From Fidelibacterota bacterium (lineage in GTDB: Bacteria > Pseudomonadota > Alphaproteobacteria > Rhodospirillales > Rhodospirillaceae), in the NCBI GenBank assembly GCA_947475895.1, contig CANJMF010000002.1, positions 62,001 through 126,000 on the forward strand: a stretch of DNA of 64,000 nt, given 5' to 3'. Within the stretch, counting starts at the first letter, position 1. Each line of letters begins with the position of its first letter. The notes beneath the pieces were generated by a model. It had not been told where the DNA came from. It saw only the letters and a list, made by a program, of their open reading frames with translations, and searched no databases. This document shows, in pieces, positions 18,079-27,154 of the stretch. Made by a program: the position numbers and the translations under genes.

Positions 18079-18816
18079 ATGGCTTTAGATCCAGAAGTAG
18101 CGACGACAGCCTTACAGGCGGGCGGTGCCATTCACGTATCGGCATGGTCACTGTTCCTTCAGGCCGACAACGTGGTCAAGTTCGTGATGGGCTTGTTGGT
18201 GCTGGCGTCGGTTTGGAGTTGGGCGATCATCTTCGATAAATCGCTACGCTTGCGCTCGCTGTTCAAGCAAGCCGAGCAGTTCGAAGAGAAGTTCTGGTCA
18301 GGCCAGTCGCTGGAGGACTTGTTCGAACGCATCGGCCAACGTCCGCGCGAACCTATGTCGTCGATCTTCGTCGCCGCCATGCGCGAGTGGCGCCGCACGG
18401 CGGGCAAGGGCGGCGTGCCTCCGACGGGCGCGACAGCAGCACTCGGCGAGCGCATCGACCGCGTTATGAAAATCAGCCTTGAGCGCGAAATGGATCACCT
18501 CAATCGCCGCATGATCTTTCTGGCCTCGACCGGTTCAGTCTCGCCGTTCTTAGGATTGTTCGGCACGGTGTGGGGGATCATGAATACGTTCACCTCCATC
18601 GGCGCATCGGCGGACACCAGCCTTGCGACCGTTGCCCCCGGTATCGCGGAAGCGTTGTTCGCGACGGCCTTGGGTCTGGTTGCCGCGATCCCGGCCGTGG
18701 TGGCGTACAACAAGATCTCAACCGACTTGTCGCGCTACGCCTTGCGCCTTGAAAACTTTGCCGGCGAATTCGGCGCGATCTTGTCGCGTCAGCTCGACAC
18801 GAAGAGAACGCCGTAA
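18079..18816 (+). CDS. tolQ: Tol-Pal system proton channel subunit TolQ
   Basis: The 245-residue inner-membrane protein has three hydrophobic helices at about 34-56, 150-175 and 190-215, with the conserved GSVSPFLGLFGTVWGIM region and the EALFATALGLVAAIPAVVAYN motif of the TolQ/ExbB/MotA family. With TolR it forms the proton channel that energises TolA during outer-membrane constriction. A GGGGTAGTTGAG leader provides the ribosome-binding site. It overlaps tolR by one base (TAATG). Confidence 0.95.
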   Translation: MALDPEVATTALQAGGAIHVSAWSLFLQADNVVKFVMGLLVLASVWSWAIIFDKSLRLRSLFKQAEQFEEKFWSGQSLEDLFERIGQRPREPMSSIFVAAMREWRRTAGKGGVPPTGATAALGERIDRVMKISLEREMDHLNRRMIFLASTGSVSPFLGLFGTVWGIMNTFTSIGASADTSLATVAPGIAEALFATALGLVAAIPAVVAYNKISTDLSRYALRLENFAGEFGAILSRQLDTKRTP

Positions 18817-19274
18817 TGGCAGCCTTCATCAAGCCATCCTCGGGCGCAAAGACCAGCCGGCGGGCATTCGCGCCCATGGCGGATATCAACATCACGCCCA
18901 TGGTGGACGTGATGTTGGTGTTGTTGGTGATCTTTATTGTCACCGCGCCGCTGCTGACGTCGGGCGTGAACGTGAAGCTGCCGCAAACGACAAAAACCCG
19001 CTCGCTGCCGCAAGACAACAAGGCGCTTACGCTATATGTCGAGAAAAACGGCAATCTCACACTGAATGAAGCCGCGCTCACGCTTGATGCATTGAGCGCG
19101 CGTTTGAAAGCAGTGCGCGAGGCGAATGCGGACGTACGCATTTATGTCAAAGGCGACACGGATGTTCCCTATGGAACGATGATGCAGGTGATGACGGAAG
19201 TGACTGCGGCGGGGATTACGCAAGTGGCCTTCGTCACGGAACCCGCAAAGAATACCGCGAAGCCGCGGCGCTAG
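18816..19274 (+). CDS. tolR: Tol-Pal system channel subunit TolR
   Basis: The 152-residue protein has a single transmembrane helix at about 27-47 carrying the essential proton-pathway aspartate, Asp31, in ITPMVDVMLVLLVIF, and a periplasmic ExbD/TolR domain. It works with TolQ. ATG 18816 overlaps the tolQ stop by one base and tolA follows after 9 bases. Confidence 0.95.
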   Translation: MAAFIKPSSGAKTSRRAFAPMADINITPMVDVMLVLLVIFIVTAPLLTSGVNVKLPQTTKTRSLPQDNKALTLYVEKNGNLTLNEAALTLDALSARLKAVREANADVRIYVKGDTDVPYGTMMQVMTEVTAAGITQVAFVTEPAKNTAKPRR

Positions 19275-19283
19275 AGGTTCGGT

Positions 19284-20093
19284 ATGGCTGCCACGTCACT
19301 GCGCGATTCGACCAATCAAGGCTATGTGCTGTCGTTCATGTTGCACGTGGGCGTGGTCGTATTGGCTGTGACCGGCTTACCGTTGCTGCACCGTGACCTG
19401 CCAACCGAAACGCCGCCGTTGATTGTCGATCTGGTGCCGATTGAGGAGGTGACTTCCGCGCCGCCTCCTGCCGCGGAGACCCCGACGCCCGATCCCATTC
19501 CGCTGACGCCCCCGGAGCCGCCGAAGCCTGTGCAGGCCGAAGCGCCGCCGGCGGATGCGATGCCGCCGCCGCCCACAAAAGAAGCCATTCCCGATAAGAA
19601 AGAAGAGAAGAAGCCGGAGCCGGTGAAGCCAACGCCGAAGCCGACGCCGCCGAAGAATAAGAAGGACGATATTTCCATGCTGCAGGACCTGCTCAAGGAC
19701 ATGCAGAAGAAAGCGCCTAAGGCCGCGCCCGCGCCCAGTTCGACTCAGCAGCAAAGTAACAATATCGCGCCCAATATCTCGGACCGCGCGAGCATGACCG
19801 AGCTGGATGCAATTCGCCGCCATATCGAAGACTGCTGGCGCATCGATCCGGGTAAAGAAGGGCTGGAAGGCCTGTCCGCCGACATTAAGGTTTTTATTAA
19901 TCCGGACGGTTCCGTGAAGACCGCGCAGATTGTCGATACGGCGCGTTATCTGACCGACTCAGCCTTTCGTACGTTTGCCACCTCGGCCCGTAACGCGGTG
20001 CTCGGTTGTGGCAACATCCCCATTTCTCCCCAGCGCTACGACCTGTTCAAAGAAATCACGATGACGTTCTCGCCCCAGGGCAGAATTAACTAA
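19284..20093 (+). CDS. tolA: Tol-Pal system periplasm-spanning protein TolA
   Basis: The 269-residue protein has one N-terminal transmembrane helix (about 15-36), a long proline/glutamate/lysine-rich stalk (about 55-170) and a C-terminal domain of about 95 residues beginning at TELDAIRRHIEDCWRID, which resembles the TolA/TonB C-terminal fold and ends with two cysteine-flanked strands. TolA couples the TolQR motor to TolB/Pal. The stalk is short and proline-rich compared with the alanine/lysine helix of E. coli TolA, a common alphaproteobacterial form. The polyproline runs make it a likely EF-P client. Confidence 0.9.
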   Translation: MAATSLRDSTNQGYVLSFMLHVGVVVLAVTGLPLLHRDLPTETPPLIVDLVPIEEVTSAPPPAAETPTPDPIPLTPPEPPKPVQAEAPPADAMPPPPTKEAIPDKKEEKKPEPVKPTPKPTPPKNKKDDISMLQDLLKDMQKKAPKAAPAPSSTQQQSNNIAPNISDRASMTELDAIRRHIEDCWRIDPGKEGLEGLSADIKVFINPDGSVKTAQIVDTARYLTDSAFRTFATSARNAVLGCGNIPISPQRYDLFKEITMTFSPQGRIN

Positions 20094-20187
20094 CGAAAAG
20101 CCGCTCTGCTTGAAATGATGACACGCCATCGCCACAATCCCGTTGCAAGTTGCAATCTGCCGTATCTCAAATAAACGGAATCGCCTG

Positions 20188-21525
20188 ATGCTGAATGCCC
20201 TGAAACGAATCCTCGCCGTGACGCTCGCCGTGGGCAGCTTGCTGACGATGAGTGCGCCGAGTAGGGCGGAAGTTCACATCGACATCACGCGCGGGCGAGT
20301 GGAACCCATGCCGATTGCGGTGCCGAATTTTGCCGGCGCTTCACCCGAGCTTCAGCAAGTCGGTCGCGACATCTCCGATGTCATTACGAAAGATCTTGAG
20401 CGTTCGGGACTTTTTCGTCCGCTCGATCAGAAAGGATTCCTGCAAGCGCTGACGTCCATGGACGTTCAACCGCGCTTCGCCGATTGGCGCACGATCAATG
20501 CGCAGATTCTCGTTCAAGGCGTCGTCGAAGCTTTGCCCAATGGACAGATTCGCATCTCCTTCCGCCCCTGGGACGTGTTTAGCGCTCAAGAAATCAAACC
20601 GCCCGGTGGAAAAGCGTACGGCATCGATCCGGCCAACTGGCGCCGCGTCGCACATATTATTGCCGACGAGATCTATACGGCGGCGACGGGTGAGACAGGC
20701 TATTTCGACACGCGCGTTGTTTACATCGCGGAAAGCGGACCCGCGCTCAATCGCATGAAGCGTTTGGCGATCATGGATCAAGACGGTGCAAATCATCGCT
20801 ATCTCACGGACGGGGCGAACCTTGTTCTGACGCCGCGATTCTCTCCGACCGCGCAAGAAATCACTTATCTTTCGTTCTTCAAGAACACGCCGCGCGTCTA
20901 TCTGTTCAATATCGACACGGGCCGTCAGGAAGTGCTGGGTGATTTCCCGGGCATGACCTATGCGCCGCGATTCTCGCCGGACGGCAATAAGGTGATTTTC
21001 GCCGCCGCTCTTAACGGCAACTCCGATATTTATGAAATGGATTTGCGTACGCGCAAAACCACGCGCCTGACCGACAATCCTTCCATAGATACGTCGCCGT
21101 CGTATTCACCGCGGGGCGATCAAATCACGTTCTCATCGGACCGTGGGGGTACGCAGCAGATTTATACGATGAATGCGGATGGCTCGAATCAGCAGCGAAT
21201 CAGTTTCGGCAAGGGCCGCTACGGTACGCCGGTGTGGTCGCCGCGCGGTGACTTCATCGCTTTCACCCTTTACGGCACCAGCGACGGTAACTTCTACGTG
21301 GGCGTAATGAAACCTGACGGCTCGGGCGAGCGTCGTCTGGCCCAAGGATTCGATGTGGAAGCGCCCACATGGGCCCCGAATGGCCGCGTCTTTATGTATT
21401 ACGCTCAGGCCGCCAACGGTGGCCGCGCGCGCCTCTTTTCAATCGATCTAACCGGTTACAATCAAAGAGAAATCGTTACGCCGCAGGATGCGTCCGACCC
21501 GGCGTGGTCACCCTTAATCCCGTAA
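20188..21525 (+). CDS. tolB: Tol-Pal system periplasmic beta-propeller protein TolB
   Basis: I start at ATG 20188, which gives a good signal peptide (MLNALKRILAVTL, cleavage after SRA); a TTG at 20143 in frame lies outside it. The 445-residue protein has the N-terminal domain with VPNFAG and the repeated propeller blades: PRFSPTAQEITYLSF, APRFSPDGNKVIFAA, SPSYSPRGDQITFSS and PVWSPRGDFIAFT. TolB binds Pal and TolA in the periplasm. A possible terminator follows 65 bases after the stop, so pal may have its own promoter. Confidence 0.95.
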   Translation: MLNALKRILAVTLAVGSLLTMSAPSRAEVHIDITRGRVEPMPIAVPNFAGASPELQQVGRDISDVITKDLERSGLFRPLDQKGFLQALTSMDVQPRFADWRTINAQILVQGVVEALPNGQIRISFRPWDVFSAQEIKPPGGKAYGIDPANWRRVAHIIADEIYTAATGETGYFDTRVVYIAESGPALNRMKRLAIMDQDGANHRYLTDGANLVLTPRFSPTAQEITYLSFFKNTPRVYLFNIDTGRQEVLGDFPGMTYAPRFSPDGNKVIFAAALNGNSDIYEMDLRTRKTTRLTDNPSIDTSPSYSPRGDQITFSSDRGGTQQIYTMNADGSNQQRISFGKGRYGTPVWSPRGDFIAFTLYGTSDGNFYVGVMKPDGSGERRLAQGFDVEAPTWAPNGRVFMYYAQAANGGRARLFSIDLTGYNQREIVTPQDASDPAWSPLIP

Positions 21526-21589
21526 ATTTTAGGGAAAAAGCCGGGAAGAGGACAGGGGGTAACGCAACCGAATTAAGTGTTGCGCGTTT

Positions 21590-21608
21590 GCTGCAGTGCA
21601 GCTTTTTT
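21590..21608 (+). terminator. Possible intrinsic terminator between tolB and pal
   Basis: GCTGC (21590-21594) pairs with GCAGC (21598-21602) across a three-base loop and is directly followed by six T (21603-21608). The stem is only 5 bp, so attenuation rather than full termination is likely. Confidence 0.5.
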
Positions 21609-21674
21609 GTAATATCTTCGCAAAACCCCTTATATTTGATGGCTGTAACAGGTATACGGGTGCCACTGAAGCTA

Positions 21675-21702
21675 TTGCTTCTTACGGTTTTGCTGGTAAA
21701 TA
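21675..21702 (+). promoter_or_regulatory. Possible pal promoter
   Basis: TTGCTT at 21675-21680 and TAAATA at 21697-21702 are 16 bases apart, 77 bases before the pal start and downstream of the candidate terminator. Moderate consensus match only. Confidence 0.35.
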
Positions 21703-21778
21703 GTGTGACGAACTTGCGTGCGGGTGCAACCTGGCTCGCGAAATCAACCCAATAAACTCAAGTCCTAGGGGAAAAAGA

Positions 21779-22279
21779 ATGAAGCTCCGATATCTCAGCG
21801 TGATCGCCGTTGCGGTGATGCTCGCTGCCTGCTCCACGAAAAAGACGGAGACTGGTGGCGGAGCTACGCCTGCTGCCTCTCCCCCGCCGGCCGCTGCTCC
21901 CGCGGCGCCGCGTGGTCCGGCTCCGGACTCGATCGAATACTTCAACACGGTCGTTGGCAACATGGTCAGCTTCGATTTCGACAAGTACGACTTGTCGGCG
22001 TCGGCTCAAGCCATCTTGAAAGGCCAAGCCGCTTGGTTGAACCAGTACCCGACCCGCACGCTGACCGTTGAAGGTCACTGTGACGAGCGCGGTACACGCG
22101 AATACAACCTGGGCCTCGGCGATCGCCGTTCTAACTCAGTGAAGCAGTTCCTGATCGCGCAAGGCGTTAACGCCGGTCGCGTCAAGACGATCTCGTACGG
22201 CAAAGAGCGTCCGCTGTGCGTTTCGTCGGACGAAGCTTGCTGGAGCAAGAACCGCCGCGGTAGCTCGGTCGTTCAGTAA
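21779..22279 (+). CDS. pal: Peptidoglycan-associated lipoprotein Pal
   Basis: The 166-residue lipoprotein has a lipobox LAAC at 15-18 (lipidated Cys18), a short Ala/Pro linker and an OmpA domain: SFDFDKYDLS, VEGHCDERGTREYNLGLGDRRS with the peptidoglycan-binding Asp/Arg pair, and the C-terminal cysteines of the alphaproteobacterial form. It anchors the outer membrane to peptidoglycan and interacts with TolB/TolA. A very strong terminator follows. Confidence 0.96.
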   Translation: MKLRYLSVIAVAVMLAACSTKKTETGGGATPAASPPPAAAPAAPRGPAPDSIEYFNTVVGNMVSFDFDKYDLSASAQAILKGQAAWLNQYPTRTLTVEGHCDERGTREYNLGLGDRRSNSVKQFLIAQGVNAGRVKTISYGKERPLCVSSDEACWSKNRRGSSVVQ

Positions 22280-22297
22280 TCGCTTTTACGTCACTGC

Positions 22298-22337
22298 CGA
22301 ATGGCTCCGGATAACCTCCGGAGCCATTCGTGTTTCT
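22298..22337 (+). terminator. Strong intrinsic terminator after pal
   Basis: A perfect 14-bp stem (22298-22311 with 22317-22330) and a five-base loop TAACC are followed by TGTTTCT. It lies 18 bases after the pal stop. Confidence 0.85.
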
Positions 22338-22465
22338 GGACCTTGGATTTTTAGGCCTCGGATTTAAAGTATCGCGCGACGCCTTATTCTTGCCGGTATC
22401 GTGCGCCAGCGTCATGCTGACCCGTCATTTACGTGGCCCTAGCTCTCACACACCGGATAAGCACG

Positions 22466-23656
22466 ATGAAGACACGTTCCGCCTTTCGCGCTGTTTGTCG
22501 TAAAACGCTGTTGAGCGCGTCCGCCGCTGTGGCGTTGTTCGCCGCCACGCCCGCGTTTGCGCAGACCGCTGCCGATTTGAACGCGCGCCTGGGCCGCGTT
22601 GAGCAAGATATCCAGCGTCTACGCGGACAGACACCGGGCGCCGCCGCGGTTCCTGCCACGCCCGCGCCCGACCAAACCGATTTGAGCAATCGCATTCTGG
22701 CGCTTGAACGCGCGGTCGAGCAGCTCACCGGTCTCGTGGAAGAAAGCCGCTTCAAAACCGAACGCATGTCGGGACAGCTCGACGTGATGACGGACGACAT
22801 CAGCTTGCGTTTGGCGACGGTCGAACAATCCCTCGGGATTACGCCAGCAGCTCCGCCGCCGCGCGTGAGTGCCCCAACCGCGCCGACACCAACCGCACCA
22901 CCGCGCGCCGCGTTACAAGGCGCAGCAAGTGGGCCGCCGGTTGCTCCGAATCTTGATCCCGACGCGCCGCTCTCAGCGCCGGTCGGTGTCGCGCCGCGCC
23001 AAAGTGCGCCCGCGCCATTATCCGTGCCTCCGCCGGCTGCTGCTGCGACGGCTCCCGCAGATGGCGGCGTTAACGGAGCAGGTCAGTTTGTGATGCGCAC
23101 CGATGCGGGAGGTAAGCCGCTCGCAGCCGACCCCCATGCGGCCGTCGCGCCGCCTCCGGTCGCAGTTCCGACGGGTCCGGCGCCTGTGCCGAAAGCAGCG
23201 CCCGCAGCCCCAGGACCGTCGTCCAATTCGTTGGCTTTGGCAGCGCCCACGGACGTGCGCTTGCCTGATGGCACACCGAAAGCGCAGTACGATTTTGCCT
23301 TCAATTATCTCAAGCAGAACGATTACCCGCGCGCGCAAGTGGCGTTGAAGTCGTTTCTCAAAGCGCATCCCAAAGATCCGCTCGCGGGAAATGCGCAATA
23401 CTGGCTGGGCGAGACTTATTATGTGCGTGGCGACTATCAACAAGCGGCCCAGGAATTCATGTCGGGGTATCAGAGCTATCCCAAGACTAATAAGGGACCG
23501 GACAATCTTCTGAAGCTTGGCATGTCGCTGGATAAGCTGAACCAGAAAGACGGCGCGTGCACGGCCTGGAGCCGAATCGCCAAGGATTATCCCGACGCCG
23601 ATGCCGCCGTTTTGAAATCGGCGAGCAGCGAACGTCAAAAACTGAAGTGCAAGTGA
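22466..23656 (+). CDS. cpoB: Tol-Pal-associated periplasmic protein CpoB (YbgF)
   Basis: Start at ATG 22466 (MKTRSAFRAVCRK); the signal peptide ends at TPAFA-Q. The 396-residue protein has an N-terminal coiled coil (DLNARLGRVEQDIQRLRGQ), a long Pro/Ala-rich linker, and C-terminal tetratricopeptide-like repeats beginning at QYDFAFNYLKQNDYPRAQ and continuing through LAGNAQYWLGETYYVRGDY, the YbgF/CpoB arrangement. CpoB coordinates peptidoglycan synthesis (PBP1B) with Tol-driven constriction. It overlaps the start of tilS by 4 bases. The linker is longer than in E. coli. Confidence 0.92.
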   Translation: MKTRSAFRAVCRKTLLSASAAVALFAATPAFAQTAADLNARLGRVEQDIQRLRGQTPGAAAVPATPAPDQTDLSNRILALERAVEQLTGLVEESRFKTERMSGQLDVMTDDISLRLATVEQSLGITPAAPPPRVSAPTAPTPTAPPRAALQGAASGPPVAPNLDPDAPLSAPVGVAPRQSAPAPLSVPPPAAAATAPADGGVNGAGQFVMRTDAGGKPLAADPHAAVAPPPVAVPTGPAPVPKAAPAAPGPSSNSLALAAPTDVRLPDGTPKAQYDFAFNYLKQNDYPRAQVALKSFLKAHPKDPLAGNAQYWLGETYYVRGDYQQAAQEFMSGYQSYPKTNKGPDNLLKLGMSLDKLNQKDGACTAWSRIAKDYPDADAAVLKSASSERQKLKCK

Positions 23657-24999
23657 GCTTGCAGCCGATTGCTGCCGCTGGCCGAAGCGCGTCTTCGGCG
23701 TTTGCATCTGCGATGGCCGCGTTTCGGTTGTCCCGTGATGCGAAAGTCGCGGTCGCTGTTTCCGGCGGTTCCGACAGCATGGCCCTGGCCCGTTTATTGG
23801 GTGCATGGGCAGGAGACAATGCGACAACGCTTCATGTTCTTACGGTAGACCACTGCCTTCGGGAGGCAGGGGCCGAAGAAGCAAAACAAGTCGCCGCTTG
23901 GTGCGCCGAAGCCGGCCTTTTGCACACAACGTTGCGTTGGGACGAGGGCGCCGCGTTGCGCGGCCAACCCCGCAGTTTTCAGAGCGAAGCGCGCGAAGCC
24001 CGCTATAAACTTCTGACCACCTGGTGCGCGGCGAACGCGTGCACGCATCTTTTTGTGGGGCACCATGCGGACGATCAGATCGAAACATTCCTGCTGCGCT
24101 TAAGCCGGGGCAGCGGCGTGGATGGTTTGGCGGCCATGGCGTCGGCGGTTGCGCGCGACGGCATTGTGATTGCGCGGCCGCTTTTGGGATTCTCAAAAGC
24201 CGAACTGACCGACTATTGCCGCGAGATCGGGCAGGGTTGGGTCGAAGATCCTTCCAACGAAAATACCGCCAGTGCCCGCGTCCGTTTTCGTCAGGCGCGT
24301 GGAATTCTCGCGCGCGAAGGCCTGACGGACGACCGCTTGTTGGCAACCATCGGCCATTTACAGCGCGCTCGCGCCGCCTTGGATCATGCCGTATGGGCGC
24401 TGTTGTCGTCGGCCTGCGTTTGGGACGAGCTTGGGGTTGCGACGCTGCATATTCGCAGTTTGGCATCAGCGCCCGACGAGATCGGCCTGCGCGCGCTCAG
24501 CCGTATTTTGATGGGCGCGAGCGGACAGGTTTATGGACCGCGATTCGAAGGGCTCGAACGCGTGTTTCACACTCTCAAATCCGGGCCGTGGCACGACGCC
24601 ACGCTGCACGGCGCGGTTCTGGAGCGTGACGGCGATGTGCTGCGCGTATTTCGCGAATCGGCCGCCATCGCATCGGCAATGGAATGTGATGGGGCCTCAT
24701 TCGTGTGGGATGGGCGCTTTCGGATCACATTGTCGTGTGTTGAAAATCAGGACCTGCCCACCGTGAGCGCGCTCACACCGGCGCTCTGGCGCGAGATCGC
24801 GGAGGGGGCGAAGGGCTCGCTTGCCGCTGCGGCACCGGCCCGCGTCCGCGCCACTTTGCCCGCGATTGTTGACCGGGAGGGCCTCCTGGCGGTTCCGCAT
24901 GCCGCTTATCTTCGCCCGAATGGGACCACTTTGAGCCTGGGCCGCGTTGATGTGGCTTGTATTTCCGCTGCACATACAATGTGTGGTGCGGAATTGTGA
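23653..24999 (+). CDS. tilS: tRNA(Ile)-lysidine synthetase TilS
   Basis: The start is GTG 23653, overlapping the cpoB TGA (GTGA); 448 residues. The ATP-binding P-loop SGGSDS is at 37-42, with HHADDQIETFLLRLSRGSG further on. TilS converts the wobble C of tRNA-Ile(CAU) into lysidine, switching its reading from AUG to AUA, and is essential. The N-terminal domain is complete; the C-terminal substrate-binding domain is less conserved but present. In alphaproteobacteria tilS sits between cpoB/ybgF and ftsH, as here. Confidence 0.92.
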   Translation: MSLQPIAAAGRSASSAFASAMAAFRLSRDAKVAVAVSGGSDSMALARLLGAWAGDNATTLHVLTVDHCLREAGAEEAKQVAAWCAEAGLLHTTLRWDEGAALRGQPRSFQSEAREARYKLLTTWCAANACTHLFVGHHADDQIETFLLRLSRGSGVDGLAAMASAVARDGIVIARPLLGFSKAELTDYCREIGQGWVEDPSNENTASARVRFRQARGILAREGLTDDRLLATIGHLQRARAALDHAVWALLSSACVWDELGVATLHIRSLASAPDEIGLRALSRILMGASGQVYGPRFEGLERVFHTLKSGPWHDATLHGAVLERDGDVLRVFRESAAIASAMECDGASFVWDGRFRITLSCVENQDLPTVSALTPALWREIAEGAKGSLAAAAPARVRATLPAIVDREGLLAVPHAAYLRPNGTTLSLGRVDVACISAAHTMCGAEL

Positions 25000-25041
25000 C
25001 ACCGTTGAAAGCATAATCATCACGCGAGAATCGCCATTTGC

Positions 25042-25069
25042 TTGCAACAAGCCTTTGGCGCACTATTTA
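25042..25069 (+). promoter_or_regulatory. Possible ftsH promoter
   Basis: TTGCAA at 25042-25047 and TATTTA at 25064-25069 are separated by 16 bases, 52 bases before the ftsH start, in the 121-base gap after tilS. Confidence 0.4.
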
Positions 25070-25120
25070 GAGAGACAGGCGTTGAAAAGACGCGTCTTCC
25101 CACTGGAGTAGGGGCTCGAA

Positions 25121-27040
25121 TTGAATATCAGCCGTAATCTGATGCTTTGGGCGATCATCTTGGTTTGTGTGGTTGCCTTGTTCAACCTCATCCAGGGAGC
25201 AGCGCCGCGTAGTTCCAGCCGCGAAATCGACTTCTCCGATTTCATGGCCTCGGTCGAGCGCACGGACGTTCAGAACGTCACCATTCAAGGCAACAACATC
25301 TCCGGCACCTTCAAGTCCGGCGGCGACTTTCGCACCTATGCGCCGGAAGATCCCGGCTTGGTGCCGAACTTGCGCGAGCACGGCGTGAATATCAAAGCCG
25401 TGCCCCGCAGCGACAACGAACTCTCTTTCTGGAGCGTCGTGATCTCGTGGTTCCCCATGCTGCTGCTCATCGGTGTGTGGATCTTCTTCATGCGCCAGAT
25501 GCAGTCCGGCGGCGGCAAGGCCATGGGCTTTGGTAAGTCTCGCGCCAAATTGCTGACGGAAAAGCAGGGCCGCGTCACGTTTGACGATGTGGCCGGCATT
25601 GAAGAAGCCAAACAAGAACTTGAAGAAATCGTCGAATTCCTGCGCGACCCGCAGAAGTTTCAACGTTTAGGGGGCAAGATCCCCAAGGGCGTGCTGCTCG
25701 TGGGCCCGCCGGGTACCGGTAAGACATTGCTCGCCCGTTCCATTGCCGGCGAAGCCAATGTGCCGTTCTTCACCATCTCGGGTTCCGACTTCGTCGAAAT
25801 GTTTGTCGGCGTCGGTGCGTCGCGTGTGCGCGACATGTTCGAGCAAGGCAAGAAGAACGCGCCCTGCATTATCTTCATCGACGAAATCGACGCTGTTGGC
25901 CGTCATCGCGGCGCCGGCCTTGGCGGCGGTAACGACGAACGCGAACAGACATTGAATCAATTGCTCGTCGAGATGGACGGCTTTGAAGCCAATGAGGGCG
26001 TGATTCTCATCGCGGCCACGAACCGTCCCGACGTTCTCGATCCCGCGCTGTTGCGTCCGGGCCGCTTCGACCGTCAGGTCGTGGTGCCGAACCCCGACAT
26101 CTTGGGTCGCGAGAAAATCCTACAGGTTCACAGCAAGAAGACCCCGCTGGGCACCGACGTGGATCTGAAGGTCATTGCGCGCGGCACGCCGGGTTTCTCG
26201 GGCGCCGATCTTGCCAACCTTGTGAACGAAGCGGCCTTGCTGGCCGCCCGCAAAGCCAAGCGCGTGCTGGGCATGCAGGAATTCGAGGAAGCCAAAGACA
26301 AAGTGCTGATGGGCGCGGAACGTCGCTCCATGGTCATGTCTGAAGATGAAAAGAAGCTGACCGCCTATCATGAAGGCGGTCACGCGCTGGTCATGCTGCA
26401 TGTGCCGAGCCACGAGCCACTGCATAAGGTTACGATCATTCCGCGCGGTCGCGCGCTGGGTGTCACCATGTGGCTGCCGGAACGCGACAAGTACAGTATG
26501 TCGAAAGACGAACTGCGCGCGCAGATCGCCAGCTTGTTCGGCGGCCGTGTGGCGGAAGAACTGGTGTTCGGCAGCGATAAGGTGACGACTGGCGCTTCGG
26601 ACGACATTCGCCGCGCCACCGACATGGCGCGCCGCATGGTCACCGAATACGGCTTCTCCGATAAACTCGGACCGCTGCGCTATACCGATAACCAGGGCGA
26701 AGTATTCCTGGGGCATTCGGTGACACAGCAAAAGAACGTCTCCGACGCCACCGCACGCGTGATCGACGAGGAAGTCCGCGCGTTCGTGGAAGCCGGCGAA
26801 GAGACCGCGCGGAAGATCATTGTCGAGCATCGCGATGCGCTCGAGATCATCGCGCAAGGCCTGCTCGAACATGAAACTTTGAGCCGCGAAGAGATCGAAG
26901 CGCTGTTGCGCGGCGAGAAGATCGACAAGAGCGAGCGTACGCCGCCCAAGCCCAAAGAACCGGGCCGTCGCTCCTCCGTGCCGTCCACAGGCCACTCGCC
27001 TGGGTTCGGCCAAGAGCCGACGCCGCAGCCAGGGGCGTAG
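25121..27040 (+). CDS. ftsH: ATP-dependent zinc metalloprotease FtsH
   Basis: The 639-residue protein starts at TTG 25121 (read as Met: [10 protein letters not shown]), with AGGGG 8 bases upstream. Helices at about 8-25 and 104-124 flank the periplasmic domain; the AAA module has Walker A GPPGTGKT at 195-202 and Walker [10 protein letters not shown] at 250-258; the protease site is HEGGH at 417-421. It degrades membrane and short-lived cytoplasmic proteins, including LpxC and sigma-32 in related bacteria. A strong terminator follows. Confidence 0.97.
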   Translation: MNISRNLMLWAIILVCVVALFNLIQGAAPRSSSREIDFSDFMASVERTDVQNVTIQGNNISGTFKSGGDFRTYAPEDPGLVPNLREHGVNIKAVPRSDNELSFWSVVISWFPMLLLIGVWIFFMRQMQSGGGKAMGFGKSRAKLLTEKQGRVTFDDVAGIEEAKQELEEIVEFLRDPQKFQRLGGKIPKGVLLVGPPGTGKTLLARSIAGEANVPFFTISGSDFVEMFVGVGASRVRDMFEQGKKNAPCIIFIDEIDAVGRHRGAGLGGGNDEREQTLNQLLVEMDGFEANEGVILIAATNRPDVLDPALLRPGRFDRQVVVPNPDILGREKILQVHSKKTPLGTDVDLKVIARGTPGFSGADLANLVNEAALLAARKAKRVLGMQEFEEAKDKVLMGAERRSMVMSEDEKKLTAYHEGGHALVMLHVPSHEPLHKVTIIPRGRALGVTMWLPERDKYSMSKDELRAQIASLFGGRVAEELVFGSDKVTTGASDDIRRATDMARRMVTEYGFSDKLGPLRYTDNQGEVFLGHSVTQQKNVSDATARVIDEEVRAFVEAGEETARKIIVEHRDALEIIAQGLLEHETLSREEIEALLRGEKIDKSERTPPKPKEPGRRSSVPSTGHSPGFGQEPTPQPGA

Positions 27041-27057
27041 GTCTAAAACTCTCTAGT

Positions 27058-27092
27058 AAAACGGCCCTGTCTTAAAGCAGGGCCGTTTTTAT
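27058..27092 (+). terminator. Intrinsic terminator after ftsH
   Basis: AAAACGGCCCTG (27058-27069) pairs with CAGGGCCGTTTT (27078-27089) across an eight-base loop and runs into a T-rich tail TTATTT. A 12-bp stem of this kind is a clear terminator. Confidence 0.9.
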
Positions 27093-27100
27093 TTCCGCCA

Positions 27101-27130
27101 CGTCATCCTCGGGCTTGACCCGAGGACCCA
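27101..27130. repeat. REP-like palindromic element (CTCGGG core)
   Basis: The stretch beginning GTCATCC contains an 8-bp stem, TCCTCGGG (27106-27113) with CCCGAGGA (27119-27126), loop CTTGA, then CCCA. The GTCATnC...CCA frame recurs at 29.66 and 29.7 kb with another core, so it looks like an intergenic repeat family, not part of the ftsH terminator just upstream. Confidence 0.6.
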
Positions 27131-27154
27131 GGGTTAGACAATGCGCTGCCTTTA

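Noticed and set aside
21639-21755. 38-codon frame with a hydrophobic, signal-like sequence between tolB and pal
   Set aside because: No ribosome-binding site, and a promoter-like pair for pal lies inside it. It could still be a small membrane peptide but the sequence does not support it enough.
25067-25663. Minus-strand frame of 198 codons opposite the ftsH start
   Set aside because: Antisense shadow of ftsH, without a ribosome-binding site or family features.
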